Below are positions 37,122 to 46,438 of a stretch of 64,000 nucleotides of DNA, one piece after another; positions within the stretch are counted from its first letter, which is position 1; the number at the start of each line of letters is the position of its first letter. Under the pieces are notes generated by a model. It was not told the origin of the DNA. It did not search any database and saw only the letters and a program-made list of their open reading frames with translations. Origin of the DNA: Ornithinibacter aureus (GTDB lineage Bacteria > Actinomycetota > Actinomycetes > Actinomycetales > Dermatophilaceae). Position numbers and translations under genes: made by a program. The DNA lies in NCBI RefSeq assembly GCF_009858245.1, contig NZ_VMSB01000001.1:2795623-2859622 (forward strand), read 5' to 3'.

Positions 37122-38231
37122 GTGTTCACATCTTTGCCCTCGTCCCTGCTCGCTGCCGCGGCACCCGCGGCCGCTGAGCCCGCGACCGCCATCGAATCGA
37201 TCGGCACGCCCACGCTCTGGGCGCTGACCATCGGCGCGGTCATCGTGCTGCTCATCGTCGACTTCCTCATCACCCGCCGGCCGCACGAGGTCTCCATGAA
37301 GGAGGCGCTGGGCTGGTCGGCGTTCTACATCGCCATCCCGGTGGCCTTCGGTGTGTGGATCTGGCAGTCCTTCGGCGGCCAGACCGGTCTGGAGTACTAC
37401 ACCGGCTACCTCGTCGAGAAGTCGCTGTCCGTCGACAACCTGTTCGTCTTCCTCCTGCTCCTCACCGCCTTCGCCGTGCCGCGTGAGCTCCAGCAGCGAG
37501 TGCTGCTCATCGGCATCATCGGTGCGCTCATCCTGCGCGGCATCTTCATCGCCCTCGGCGCCCAGATGATCGCGACGTTCTCGTGGACCTTCCTGCTCTT
37601 CGGTGCCGTCCTGCTCGTCACCGCCGTCAAGGTGCTGCGCGATGCCATGTCTCACGAGGACAAGGCCATCGACATCGGCTCCATCAAGTCGGTCCGCCTC
37701 ATCCGTCGGTTCATGCCCGTCACCGACACCTACGAGGGCACCCGCCTCATGGTGAAGCAGGCCGGCCGCCGCGCCCTCACCCCGCTGGCCCTGGTCATCG
37801 TCGCCATCCTCGCCACCGACATCGTCTTCGCGGTTGACTCGGTGCCCGCGGTCTACGGGATCACCGGTGACCCCTACCTGGTCTTCGCGACCAACGCGTT
37901 CGCCCTGCTCGGCCTGCGCGCCCTCTACTTCGTCGTCGAAGGGGCGCTGGGCTCGCTGCGTCACCTGGGCCACGGCCTTGCCGCGATCCTCGCCTTCATC
38001 GGCGTCAAGCTCGTGCTCCACTGGGCTCACGGGGTGTGGACCTGGATCCCCGAGGTCCCGACCCTGCTCTCGCTGGGTGTCATCGTCGGCATCCTCGCCC
38101 TGGCCACGACGACGAGCATCCTCGCCAACCGTCGCGAAGCACGGCGCGAGCTGGCCGGCGCCGATGCTGGCGACTCCGAGGCGAGCGACGCCGAGCGCGA
38201 CCGCGCCGAGCGCGACCGCGCCGAGGTCTGA
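37122..38231 (+). CDS. TerC family manganese exporter (Alx/MeeF type)
   Basis: 369 residues from GTG 37122; GAGGAG is six bases upstream. About nine membrane helices. The two acidic repeats are visible: EKSLSVDNLFVFLL and ATDIVFAVDSVPAVYGI, the metal sites of the family. The charged C-terminus has a duplicated AERDRAERDRAE. Family members export Mn2+, and the riboswitch upstream supports that substrate. Confidence 0.9.
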   Translation: MFTSLPSSLLAAAAPAAAEPATAIESIGTPTLWALTIGAVIVLLIVDFLITRRPHEVSMKEALGWSAFYIAIPVAFGVWIWQSFGGQTGLEYYTGYLVEKSLSVDNLFVFLLLLTAFAVPRELQQRVLLIGIIGALILRGIFIALGAQMIATFSWTFLLFGAVLLVTAVKVLRDAMSHEDKAIDIGSIKSVRLIRRFMPVTDTYEGTRLMVKQAGRRALTPLALVIVAILATDIVFAVDSVPAVYGITGDPYLVFATNAFALLGLRALYFVVEGALGSLRHLGHGLAAILAFIGVKLVLHWAHGVWTWIPEVPTLLSLGVIVGILALATTTSILANRREARRELAGADAGDSEASDAERDRAERDRAEV

Positions 38232-38308
38232 GCGCCAACGCCACGGCATCCGGGGCCGGTCGTCCAGTCATGGGCGGCCGGCCTCGTCGCGGCGCTAGGT
38301 TGGCACTT

Positions 38309-39154
38309 ATGGATGCCGCCCTGCCGCCGCCGCACGTCGTCGACACCTCCGCGTGCACCGGGGAGATCCACGACCAGGGCGCCCAGGTCACCCGGTGGGC
38401 ACCGCGGGGGGCTGCGCCGGCGCTCTACGTGAGCAGCGCCGTGCGTCTGGCGCCGGGGCGGTCGATTCGCGCCGGGATCCCGGTGTGCTGGCCGTGGTTC
38501 GGCGCGGGGCAGCGGCCCGGCATGGAGCCGGCGCACGGATTCGCCCGCACGGCGCGCTGGGCCCTCGTCGACCGCACGGAGGACGCCGCCACCGGCGAGG
38601 TCACCTTCGTGCACCGCCTGACCTCCGACGCCGCCACCTCTGCGCACTTCCCGCAGCCGTATGCCGTGGAGCTGCGGTCGCGCTTCGGCGCCACCCTCGA
38701 GGTGTCGTTGACGACGACCAACACCGGGCCGGAGCCCTTCGAGATCGACGAGGCGCTGCACACCTACCTCGCCGTCGGCGACGTGCGCGAGATCGCCGTC
38801 GAGGGCCTGGACGGCGCCGCCTACTTCGACAAGGTGACGGGGACGGAGAAGGTGCACCACGGCATCCTCGAGTTCGCCGGTGAGACCGACTCGGTGTTCC
38901 GCAGCAGCGGGCCGGTGATGCTGCACGACCCGGGGTTGGAGCGCCGCCTCATCGTGCGCACCGAGGGCGCGGGCAACCTCGTCATCTGGAACCCGTGGGA
39001 CGCCAAGGCCCGCGAGGTGGCCGACATCGGCGACGACGACTGGAGCCAGTTCGTCTGCATCGAGGCCGCCAACGTCCTCGAGAACGCCGTGACCCTCGCC
39101 CCGGGGGAGTCGCACACGCTGACCTACCGACTGGAGCTCGAGTCCGATGACTGA
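38309..39154 (+). CDS. D-hexose-6-phosphate mutarotase/aldose 1-epimerase family protein
   Basis: 281 residues from ATG 38309. Galactose mutarotase-like beta-sandwich with RAGIPVCWPWFG, EPAHGFAR and the catalytic Glu region FVCIEAANV typical of YeaD-type enzymes that interconvert anomers of glucose-6-phosphate. Its end overlaps the next gene by eight bases, so a two-gene carbohydrate operon. Confidence 0.88.
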   Translation: MDAALPPPHVVDTSACTGEIHDQGAQVTRWAPRGAAPALYVSSAVRLAPGRSIRAGIPVCWPWFGAGQRPGMEPAHGFARTARWALVDRTEDAATGEVTFVHRLTSDAATSAHFPQPYAVELRSRFGATLEVSLTTTNTGPEPFEIDEALHTYLAVGDVREIAVEGLDGAAYFDKVTGTEKVHHGILEFAGETDSVFRSSGPVMLHDPGLERRLIVRTEGAGNLVIWNPWDAKAREVADIGDDDWSQFVCIEAANVLENAVTLAPGESHTLTYRLELESDD

Positions 39155-40358
39155 CCCTGCCGCCTCCACTGCTGACGCCGCCGTGTCCCCCGCCCAGTCC
39201 TGGCTGGACACCCCCGGCCACCGCGAGTGGCTGCGTTTCCGGTTCGCCGACGTGCTGACCTTCGCGCTGCCCTCGATCCTGCCCGGCGGCGGCTTCGCCT
39301 ACCAGGATGCCGACGGCTCACCGATGCCGGGACGCCCGCCGCAGCTTTTCCTCACCGCCCGCATGGCGTACGCCTCCTCGATCGGGGTGCGCCACGGCAT
39401 CCCCGGTTCCGGCGAGCTGCTCGACCACGCGATGGAGTCGCTCGTCGGGCTGCACGCCGACACCGAGCACGGCGGCTGGTTCACGCAGCCGGGCACCGTG
39501 ACCCGCAAGGCGACGTACGACCACGTGCACGTCGGGCTGGCGTCGGCCAACGCGCTCACGGTCGGGCACCCGCTGGCCGCCGGGCTGCTGGAGCAGGTCA
39601 TCGAGGTCATCGACACGCGGCTGTGGGACGAGTCGACGCAGACCCTGCTCGAGTCCTTCGCCCCCGACTGGTCGGACTGCGAGGACTACCGCGGAGCCAA
39701 CGCCAACATGCACGGCCTCGAGGCGTTCCTCGCGATGGGAACGGCGACGGGGGATGCCGTGTGGCACCGTCGCGGGTTGGCCATCGCTGACCGCTTGATC
39801 AACGTCGCTGCGCGGGAGCAGGACTGGTTGCTGCCCGAGCACTTCACCGCTGACTGGACGGTGCTGCCCGACTACAACATCGACGAGCCGAACCACCCGT
39901 TCCGCCCGTACGGGGCGACGTTCGGGCACTCGCTGGAGTGGGCCCGCTTCCTGCTCCAGCTCGACGAGTCACCGCTCGTGGAGTCGCCGTCGTGGCTGGT
40001 GGAGGCGGCTGACGGGCTGACCCGACGGGCGCTCGACGGCGGCTGGGAGGTCGACGGCCGCCCCGGGCTGGTCTACACCGTCGACTGGGACGGCGACGCC
40101 GTGGCCGACGTGCGGCTGCACTGGCCGATCTGCGAGGGCATCCAGGCGTCGGCGTACCTGCTGCGCCGCACCGGCGACCAGCACTGGGAGGGCTGGTACC
40201 GGCGGCTGTGGGACCACGCGGCCCGCTACTTCATCGACGAGAACGGTGCCTGGCGCAACGAGCTCGACGAGAACATGGAGCAGGGCACGCAGGTGTGGCC
40301 CGGCCGGCCCGACGTCTACCACTGCACCGGAGCCCTGACGACACCCCTCGCCGTCTGA
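39147..40358 (+). CDS. AGE family epimerase/isomerase
   Basis: 403 residues, (alpha/alpha)6 barrel. Conserved pocket residues are in GGWFT, NANMHGLEAF, EPNHPFRPYGATFGHSLEWAR and VYHCTGAL. The AGE family includes N-acylglucosamine 2-epimerase, mannose isomerase and sulfoquinovose isomerase; the RPYGATFGHSLEWAR block resembles the mannose/glucose isomerase branch. Co-translated with the mutarotase-type gene, which supports a role in aldose-ketose conversion. Confidence 0.85.
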   Translation: MTDPAASTADAAVSPAQSWLDTPGHREWLRFRFADVLTFALPSILPGGGFAYQDADGSPMPGRPPQLFLTARMAYASSIGVRHGIPGSGELLDHAMESLVGLHADTEHGGWFTQPGTVTRKATYDHVHVGLASANALTVGHPLAAGLLEQVIEVIDTRLWDESTQTLLESFAPDWSDCEDYRGANANMHGLEAFLAMGTATGDAVWHRRGLAIADRLINVAAREQDWLLPEHFTADWTVLPDYNIDEPNHPFRPYGATFGHSLEWARFLLQLDESPLVESPSWLVEAADGLTRRALDGGWEVDGRPGLVYTVDWDGDAVADVRLHWPICEGIQASAYLLRRTGDQHWEGWYRRLWDHAARYFIDENGAWRNELDENMEQGTQVWPGRPDVYHCTGALTTPLAV

Positions 40359-40404
40359 CCGGCACCGCCCGCGGTCTGACGCGCCAACCCCGGGTCCTGG
40401 CCCA

Positions 40405-40468
40405 AGTCGAGAGTAGGCGAATCGCCGTCTGCCCTCTGCCCTGCACGGCGATTCTCCTACTCTCGACT
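40405..40468. terminator. 64-bp inverted repeat between convergent genes
   Basis: 24-bp arms (40405-40428 and 40445-40468, one mismatch) beginning AGTCGAGAGTAGG, 16-base loop. It is between the AGE gene and the transglutaminase-type gene, which converge, so it can act as a bidirectional terminator. No T-run follows. The long, nearly perfect arms also fit a small mobile or REP-like hairpin. Confidence 0.6.
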
Positions 40469-40486
40469 GCGTCCTGAGAACGAGCC

Positions 40487-41323
40487 TCAGGCGAGGGCGA
40501 CGAGGTCGTCGGGGTCCTCGGTCGGCAGCCCGGGCGCAGCCGTCGCGGTGACCTCGAACGTCGTCGGCCCGCTCACGCCGCCGAGGCTGCTGAGGATGGC
40601 CACGTCCGCGGCATCCCGACCCGTCCCGATGCGCACCATTGAGCGACGTGGGGCGAGCCGGGTCGCGTCGAACAGGAACCACTGCCCGTCGACGGCGATC
40701 TCGGCGACGGCGTGCGCGTCCATCGGCGACAGACCCGGCGCGTACACCGAGACGTAGCGGGCCGGCATCCCGACGGCGCGTGCCAGCGCGACGACGAGGT
40801 GGGCATAGTCGCGGCACACCCCGAGGCCACCGAGCAGGGGTGTGAGGGCGTCGTCGGTCGCGACCGTGCTGCCCGGGGTGTAGCTGAGGCGGTCGTGCAC
40901 CCACGACACGATCCGGCGAGCGCGCTCGGCATCCGACTCGATGTGCCCGAACTCCGCGCTCGCGAGCCCGCTGAGCCGGTCGCTCGGGCAGTAGCGGCTG
41001 GGCAGCACGTAGGAGAACGCGTCGGCGTCGCTGACCTGCTCGGGGGTGGCTGCTCCCGCCACCGCGACGGTCGCGTCGTAGGTCAGCGTGACCTCGCCCT
41101 GCGGGGCGTCGATGACGTGCAGCCGCATTCCGCGGTCGAGCGGCACCTCGCGATGGGGCACCACGGTGCCGTCGGATGCCGTGAGCGTCACCGACTCGGT
41201 GCTCGCCGCCTGCTCGGCGAGGTGGTCGGCGACGGCCACGGAGACGGCGAGGCGACCGGCGACCTCGACGGGGATGACGAGCTGCGTTTGGACGGTGACG
41301 GATTCGGTCTGCTGGGCGTTCAC
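40487..41323 (-). CDS. Transglutaminase-like cysteine protease family protein
   Basis: 278 residues from GTG 41323 (GGAG upstream). An N-terminal beta domain, then the transglutaminase core with the Cys-His-Asp triad in GVCRDYAHL, DAHAVAEI and FDATRL. Actinobacterial proteins of this type are cytosolic and often sit near uncharacterised ATP-grasp and alpha-E genes; those neighbours are absent here. Substrate unknown. Confidence 0.85.
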   Translation of the reverse strand: MNAQQTESVTVQTQLVIPVEVAGRLAVSVAVADHLAEQAASTESVTLTASDGTVVPHREVPLDRGMRLHVIDAPQGEVTLTYDATVAVAGAATPEQVSDADAFSYVLPSRYCPSDRLSGLASAEFGHIESDAERARRIVSWVHDRLSYTPGSTVATDDALTPLLGGLGVCRDYAHLVVALARAVGMPARYVSVYAPGLSPMDAHAVAEIAVDGQWFLFDATRLAPRRSMVRIGTGRDAADVAILSSLGGVSGPTTFEVTATAAPGLPTEDPDDLVALA

Positions 41324-41360
41324 GGGTGTCTCCGGCGAGGTGGAAGGGAGGAGGCGGCGA

Positions 41361-42818
41361 TCACCAGGGGTGGGGGGCGAAGTTCTTGAGGAAGACGCCG
41401 TGCAGGTCCTCGCCGGCCTCGCCGCGCACGATCGGGTCGTACACGCGGGCGGCGCCGTCGACGAGGTCCAAGGGTGCGTGCCAGCCCTCGGCGGCGATCC
41501 GCAGCTTCTCGTCGTGCGGGCGTTCGTCGGTGATCCACCCGGTGTCGACGGCGGTCATGAGGATGCCGTCGGTCTCGAGCATCTCGGCGGCGCTGGTGCG
41601 GGTCAGCATGTTCAGGGCGGCCTTGGCCATGTTCGTGTGGGGGTGACCCGCTCCCTTGTAGCGCCGCGAGAACTGGCCCTCCATCGCCGACACGTTGACG
41701 ACGTAGGTGCGTCGAGCGGGCGAGGCCGCCAGTGACGGCCGTAGCCGCGAGACCAGCAGGAACGGCGCGGTCGAGTTGCAGAGCTGTACCTCGAGCAGTT
41801 CGAGCGGGTCGACCTCGGAGACGGTCTGGGTCCACGAGTTGGTGCGCTGGAGGTCGGGCAGCAAGCCGCCGGCGTCGATGGCCGTGCCGGCGACGTGGGC
41901 CTCGAGGCTGGCCTGCCCGGCGCGCAGGGCGAGCTTGGTCATCGAGGCGGCGTCGAGGTCGGCGTGGGGGACGGGGTGCTTCGCGAGGCTGCCGAGCAGG
42001 GCTGCGGGGTGGGCCTCGCTGATCCGGTCGAAGGTGACGAGCTCGGGCATCGGCTCGTGGGTGTCGAGCGGTTCGTCCTCGCCGTGGACGAGGTGGGAGT
42101 AGGAGCCCGGGCTGCGGCGCACGGTCTGTGCGGCGTTGTTGATGAGGATGTCGAGCGGCCCGGCGGCGGCGACGTCGTCGGCGAGGGCGATCACCTGGGT
42201 GGGGTCGCGCAGGTCGATGCCGACGATCTTCAGCCGGTCGATCCACTCGGGGCTGTCGGCGAGCTCGGTGAAGCGGCGCACGGCGTCACGCGGGAAGCGG
42301 GTCGTGATCGTCATGTGCGCCCCGTCGCGCAGCAGCATGAGCGCGATGTACATGCCGATCTTGGCGCGCCCCCCCGTGAGGAGGGCGCGGCGGCCGGTGA
42401 GGTCGGTGCGCTGGTCGCGCTTGACATGCGACATCGCGGCACAGGCCGGGCACAGCCAGTGGTAGAACGCGTCGACGAGGGTGTAGTCGGCGTGGCAGAT
42501 GTAGCAGCCGCGGGGGGTGTTCAGCTCGCCGGCGTAGGCGCCGGGTGCGCTCGACACGAGGCGGATGCCGCGCGTCTCGTCGTCGATGCGCATGGGTGAG
42601 CCGGTGGCGGTGCTGGCGAGCACCGCGGCGTCGGCCTCCTGCTGGGGACGGCGGGCGTGGGCGCGGCGGGACTTGCGGATCTTGCGGTACATCCGGCCGG
42701 TCGCCTGCTTGACGACGTGGATGTCTGGGTGGCCCGCGGGTAGCTCGGTCAGTTCCTCCAGGACGCGAAGGGTGGTCGCGAGGTCGTCCGGGTCGATCCC
42801 CCGGGGCTGTTCATCCAC
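41361..42818 (-). CDS. SDR oxidoreductase with N-terminal extension and CxxC-CxxC zinc-binding insert
   Basis: 485 residues from GTG 42818, which gives the VDEQPRGIDPDDLATTL start; GTG 42893 is the alternative. The first 160 residues carry a helical region and a zinc-ribbon-like CYICHADYT...CPACAAM. An SDR domain follows with TGGRAKIGMYIAL, NNAAQTVRR and a YKGAGHPHTNMAK catalytic region. The family is conserved but uncharacterised. Ten bp after vapC on the same strand if the longer start is used. Confidence 0.75.
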   Translation of the reverse strand: MDEQPRGIDPDDLATTLRVLEELTELPAGHPDIHVVKQATGRMYRKIRKSRRAHARRPQQEADAAVLASTATGSPMRIDDETRGIRLVSSAPGAYAGELNTPRGCYICHADYTLVDAFYHWLCPACAAMSHVKRDQRTDLTGRRALLTGGRAKIGMYIALMLLRDGAHMTITTRFPRDAVRRFTELADSPEWIDRLKIVGIDLRDPTQVIALADDVAAAGPLDILINNAAQTVRRSPGSYSHLVHGEDEPLDTHEPMPELVTFDRISEAHPAALLGSLAKHPVPHADLDAASMTKLALRAGQASLEAHVAGTAIDAGGLLPDLQRTNSWTQTVSEVDPLELLEVQLCNSTAPFLLVSRLRPSLAASPARRTYVVNVSAMEGQFSRRYKGAGHPHTNMAKAALNMLTRTSAAEMLETDGILMTAVDTGWITDERPHDEKLRIAAEGWHAPLDLVDGAARVYDPIVRGEAGEDLHGVFLKNFAPHPW

Positions 42819-42903
42819 TGCTCGAGGGTACGGGCGCGGCCAGCGTTCCCCCGCATCGGTGACGGTGCTGGTGAGGTCCGCTGGGCTGGTCACCCTCAGC
42901 AGA

Positions 42904-43293
42904 TCACCAGAGCGTCCGGATGCCGGGGAGCCCGCAGAACGCTCTGTCCTTGGTGATCAGGGTCAGTGACTCCGTCATGGCCTGGGCCGCGAGCATGCGG
43001 TCGAAGGGGTCTCGGTGCTCCCACTCAAGGCGCCCGGCGAGGATCGCGTGTGCTGCCGTGATCGGTAGTTCGGAGGCACCCAGACGGTCGAGGGCGCGTG
43101 CATACGTCGACACGATCGCGTCAGCCTGGGGGAGCCTGCCGAGCCGCTGCTTCGTGGAGATCTCCCACGCAGTGGCCGCCGAGACCACAAGGCGCTGGTC
43201 GGCATCCGCCATGACCCGCCTCGCCTGTGTTCCCAACGACGCCGGGTCCGTCAGGGCCCACAGCATCGCATGGGTGTCGAGGAGGTAGGTCAC
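42904..43293 (-). CDS. VapC-type PIN-domain toxin
   Basis: 129 residues. PIN nuclease acidic residues are visible: D7 in LLDTHAMLW, E in AWEIS, D in RDPFDRMLAAQA and the TKDRAF segment. Expected to cut tRNA or rRNA when freed from its antitoxin. GTG start overlaps the antitoxin stop (GTGA). This subgroup pairs with Phd/YefM-type antitoxins, as here. Confidence 0.92.
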   Translation of the reverse strand: MTYLLDTHAMLWALTDPASLGTQARRVMADADQRLVVSAATAWEISTKQRLGRLPQADAIVSTYARALDRLGASELPITAAHAILAGRLEWEHRDPFDRMLAAQAMTESLTLITKDRAFCGLPGIRTLW

Positions 43294-43520
43294 GCCTCGC
43301 CTTCCCAGGCCTGGATCTCGACCCCGGGAAGATCAGCGAAGAATTCTGCTGGCACCTGGTAATCGATGAAACCGAGCTCGCGTTCGCCACGGGGCCGGGC
43401 CGGCACCAGTCGCGCCACGGGTTGGTCGCCGCGCGCGATGACGACCTCATCACCCTGCTCCACGGCAGCGAGCAGCGCTGACAGATGGGTCTTGGCGTAC
43501 TGAACCTTGACGGTGGTCAT
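43290..43520 (-). CDS. Phd/YefM-type antitoxin of the vapC pair
   Basis: 76 residues from ATG 43520. Phd fold: VKVQYAKTHLSALLAAVEQG and VIARGDQPVARLVP, then a C-terminal toxin-binding helix with EFFADLPGVEIQAWEG. It should bind its own promoter through the direct repeats just upstream. The -10 element leaves almost no leader. Confidence 0.9.
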   Translation of the reverse strand: MTTVKVQYAKTHLSALLAAVEQGDEVVIARGDQPVARLVPARPRGERELGFIDYQVPAEFFADLPGVEIQAWEGEA

Positions 43521-43556
43521 ACCAATCAGACTAGGTTGGTCAACTGCGTTGGTCAA
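43521..43556 (-). promoter_or_regulatory. vapBC promoter and antitoxin operator
   Basis: On the minus strand TTGACC and TAGTCT are 17 bp apart, and TAGTCT is only seven bases before the ATG, so the mRNA is probably leaderless. TTGACCAAC occurs twice in direct orientation at a 13-bp step over the -35 and spacer, the likely antitoxin site. Confidence 0.65.
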
Positions 43557-43600
43557 CAACTGTTCACAGTGGGAGCCGCCTCAGGGGCGCAGGGGCGCGC

Positions 43601-44089
43601 TCAGGTCGTGCTCTGCGCGGCGTCGACGAGGGTGGTGACGCGGTCGCGGATGTCCTCGAGCTCGCTGACCTCCAGGCCGAGGCGGGCGATGATCGCCTGC
43701 GGGATCTTCTCGGCCTTGCGCCGCAGGCGGCGCCCGGCCGGGGTGAGGCTGACGGCGAGGGCGCGGTCGTCGCGGGGGTCGCGGTCGCGCACGACGAAGC
43801 CGCTGGTCTCGAGGCGCTTGAGCAGGGGAGACAGCGTCGCCGGCTCCAGGTTGAGTCGCTCGGCGAGTTCGGAGACCCGCAGCGGCTCGCTCTCCCAGAG
43901 GGCGAGCATCACGAGGTACTGCGGGTGGGTCAGCCCCATCGGCTCCAGCAGTGGCCGGTAGAGCCCGATGACGGTGCGCGAGGCGACGGCCAGCGCGAAG
44001 CAGACCTGACGATCGAGCGCGAGGAGGTTCCCGGCATCCGGGGTCTTGTCGGTAGGGGGGGTGGAGGTCTGCGGGCTCACGGATTTCAT
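43601..44089 (-). CDS. OhrR/MarR-family regulator
   Basis: 162 residues. The sequence LDRQVCFALAVASRTVIGLY contains the reactive N-terminal Cys and surrounding residues typical of OhrR peroxide sensors; the winged helix follows (LRVSELAERLNLEPATLSPLL, RDPRDDRAL). It should release DNA when the Cys is oxidised. No ohr gene is adjacent. Palindrome at 44126 lies between it and the divergent gene. Confidence 0.85.
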   Translation of the reverse strand: MKSVSPQTSTPPTDKTPDAGNLLALDRQVCFALAVASRTVIGLYRPLLEPMGLTHPQYLVMLALWESEPLRVSELAERLNLEPATLSPLLKRLETSGFVVRDRDPRDDRALAVSLTPAGRRLRRKAEKIPQAIIARLGLEVSELEDIRDRVTTLVDAAQSTT

Positions 44090-44125
44090 CCTACGGCTGC
44101 GGGCCGCTAACTTAGGGGCCGAACA

Positions 44126-44139
44126 GTTAGTGGACTAAC
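44126..44139. promoter_or_regulatory. MarR-type palindromic operator
   Basis: GTTAGTGGACTAAC is a perfect inverted repeat (six-base arms around GG) in the 62-bp gap between the divergent OhrR-like gene and the small gene at 44152. Size, position and symmetry fit a MarR dimer site. Confidence 0.65.
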
Positions 44140-44151
44140 AAAAGGACAGAC

Positions 44152-44343
44152 ATGGCCAAGGCGGACCGTGAAGGGCTCTCACTGGGCTACCGGATCATGT
44201 GGCGCATCAAGTACGCGGGGCTGCACGTCTTCGGCCCCGCCCAGCTCGGCACCGAGAACGACCCGCAGGCCCGGCTCATCCGGCAGCGCGAGGCCAAGGT
44301 CGCCGCCGCCCGCGATGCAAGGCTCGCCCGCGAGGCCGACTGA
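44152..44343 (+). CDS. Small hypothetical protein under the MarR-type operator
   Basis: 63 residues, basic, no membrane segment strong enough to call; central WRIKYAGLHVFGPAQLG. AAAGGA precedes the ATG. No family recognised. Probably co-regulated with the OhrR-like gene through the palindrome at 44126. Confidence 0.55.
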   Translation: MAKADREGLSLGYRIMWRIKYAGLHVFGPAQLGTENDPQARLIRQREAKVAAARDARLAREAD

Positions 44344-44389
44344 CCGGCATCATCGCGTCAGCGACGTCCTGGAGGGCAAACCACGATGG

Positions 44390-44788
44390 CCGAACCACGG
44401 CCCGCAGCCCACGAGATGCGTTCTGCGCGTGACCGGGTTCGTGCTCGCGCCGCTCCTGGTCGCCGTGGCGATCGGCCCGTCGATCGTCCCGGTCGGCGAT
44501 GTCGAGGACCTCACCGCGGAACAGCTGCGCGACTGGTCCGTCGCCTCCGTCAACATCGCGGTGGCCTCGGCCATCTCGCTGAAGGCCGTGCCCGAGAGGT
44601 TCGAGGGCGCCTTCGACATCGTCTTCACGCGCATCCCACCCTTGCCCCTCAAGGCTCAGCCGCCTCGCGCAGCAGTGGCGCGACCACGGGGCGCCGGTCA
44701 CGACGGGACAGTTCCCGGCGGGACTGAACCTGCCGCATGACACGGTGGACCCGGCGCAACCCTCAGGCGATGTCGCGGTCACCCACCC
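44390..44788 (+). pseudogene. Fused remnants, including an alpha/beta-hydrolase-like C-terminus
   Basis: One frame gives a hydrophobic piece (RVTGFVLAPLLVAVAIGPSI) and DLTAEQLRDWSVASVNIAV; another, from about 44655, gives LAQQWRDHGAPVTTGQFPAG followed by LNLPHDTVDP, like the end of an alpha/beta hydrolase. The frames do not join and no full domain remains. I read the gap as decayed genes. Confidence 0.45.
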
Positions 44789-44857
44789 GTGTCCCGTCGC
44801 GCCCTGGCCGGCGAAGCGCTCAGCACACCCATCGAACCAGCACCGGAGGCAACACTT

Positions 44858-45862
44858 ATGAGCACCCCCACACCCCGCGAAGTCCGCCTCGTCTCGCGCC
44901 CTGTCGGCTGGCCCACGCACGCCGACTTCGAGGTCGTCGAGAGTTGCGTGCCCGAGGTGGGTGATGGGCAGATTCGCGTGCGCAACACCGTCATGTCGGT
45001 CGACCCCTACATGCGCGGGCGGATGAGCGCCGCGAAGTCCTACGCCGACCCCTACGTGATCGGGGAGGCGATGACCGGCGGCGCCGTCGGCGTCGTCGAG
45101 GAGTCGCGCGCCGACGGGTTCGCCGTCGGTGACCACGTGCTGCACGGGCTCGGGTGGCGTGAGGTGGCTGTGCTGGATGCCGCGTCGGCGCGTCGGGTGG
45201 ATGCCGCGGCTCCCGATTCGGCGTACCTCGGCGTTCTCGGGATGACGGGGTTGACGGCCTACGCAGGCCTGACCCGTATCGCCGCGCTTCAGCCCGGTGA
45301 CGTCGTCTTCGTCTCGGGCGCAGCCGGTGCCGTGGGCAGCGCGGTCGGCCAGATCGCGAAGGCGCTCGGGGCAAGCCGCGTCATCGGCAGCGCCGGGTCG
45401 CCCGAGAAGGTGCGCCACGTCGTCGAGGACCTCGGATTCGACGCGGCGTTCGACTACAAGGCTGCTCCGGTATCGGGGCAGTTGCGCGAGGCCGCGCCGG
45501 ACGGCATCGACGTCTACTTCGACAACGTCGGCGGCGAGCACCTCGAGGCCGCGATCGGGTCGCTGCGCCTCGCTGGCCGCATCGCCGTCTGTGGGATGAT
45601 CTCGGTCTACAACGACACCGAGGCTGCTCCAGGGCCGCGAAACCTCGCCCGGCTGATCCAGACCCGCGGTTGTATCCGAGGCTTCCTCGTCGGCGACCAC
45701 TACGACCTCGCGGGGGAGTACGCCAAGCGGGCGGCCGGTTGGTTGGCCTCGGGTGAACTGCAGTCGCGTGAGACGTTCGTCGACGGCATCGCCCACGCGG
45801 TGGACGCCTTCCTCGGGGTCCTGCGGGGCGAGAACACCGGCAAGATGATCGTCCGACTCTGA
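44858..45862 (+). CDS. MDR family NADP-dependent oxidoreductase (CurA/leukotriene B4 dehydrogenase-like)
   Basis: 334 residues from ATG 44858 with GGAGG upstream. Zinc-free medium-chain reductase: VDPYMRGRM substrate-side motif, the dinucleotide site [20 protein letters not shown], and [13 protein letters not shown]. Members reduce enone double bonds with NADPH. Next to an OhrR-like sensor, so a detoxification role for reactive carbonyls is plausible. Confidence 0.9.
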   Translation: MSTPTPREVRLVSRPVGWPTHADFEVVESCVPEVGDGQIRVRNTVMSVDPYMRGRMSAAKSYADPYVIGEAMTGGAVGVVEESRADGFAVGDHVLHGLGWREVAVLDAASARRVDAAAPDSAYLGVLGMTGLTAYAGLTRIAALQPGDVVFVSGAAGAVGSAVGQIAKALGASRVIGSAGSPEKVRHVVEDLGFDAAFDYKAAPVSGQLREAAPDGIDVYFDNVGGEHLEAAIGSLRLAGRIAVCGMISVYNDTEAAPGPRNLARLIQTRGCIRGFLVGDHYDLAGEYAKRAAGWLASGELQSRETFVDGIAHAVDAFLGVLRGENTGKMIVRL

Positions 45863-45870
45863 CCTCGTCC

Positions 45871-46206
45871 ATGACAGTTCTGAGGTCGGTGCTGCTGTTC
45901 GTGCTGGCTGCCGTCGCGGAGATCGGTGGTGCCTGGCTGATCTGGCAGGGCGTACGCGAACACCGTGGGTGGGTGTGGATCGGCGCCGGGGTCGTGGCGC
46001 TCGGGCTCTACGGGTTCGTCGCCACCCTTCAGCCGGACGCTAACTTCGGGCGCATCCTCGCGGCCTCCGGGGGCGTCTTCGTGGCGGGATCGCTCGCCTG
46101 GGCCATGGTTCTCGACGGCTTTCGCCCTGACCGCTACGACGTGGCCGGCGCGTTGCTCTGCCTCGTCGGCGTCGCGGTCATCATGTACGCGCCGCGCTCC
46201 GCCTGA
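45871..46206 (+). CDS. YnfA/UPF0060 family membrane protein
   Basis: 111 residues, four membrane helices. Family motifs [40 protein letters not shown] and [13 protein letters not shown] are present. Resembles small multidrug transporters in fold; transport activity has been suggested for some members but not settled. Eight bp after the MDR gene, so probably one operon. Confidence 0.92.
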   Translation: MTVLRSVLLFVLAAVAEIGGAWLIWQGVREHRGWVWIGAGVVALGLYGFVATLQPDANFGRILAASGGVFVAGSLAWAMVLDGFRPDRYDVAGALLCLVGVAVIMYAPRSA

Positions 46207-46438
46207 CGCCCGCTGCCGAAGGCCTGGCCAGGGTCTGAATCGAGAGAACCTCTTGTTCACAGGTGGCGTCGGTCGTCACCGTGTTGGTTCGGGAGCACCG
46301 TCGCGGTGATCGGCTTCGACAGGCACTCGGGGCCGGTGACGTCCTTACCGATCCCGCGGCCATGTTGGCGTGTCGGGCCAGAAACACCGTTCGGCGACTC
46401 TCCCTCTGACAGTTCGCCGCCGACGGTAGCGTGGCGGT

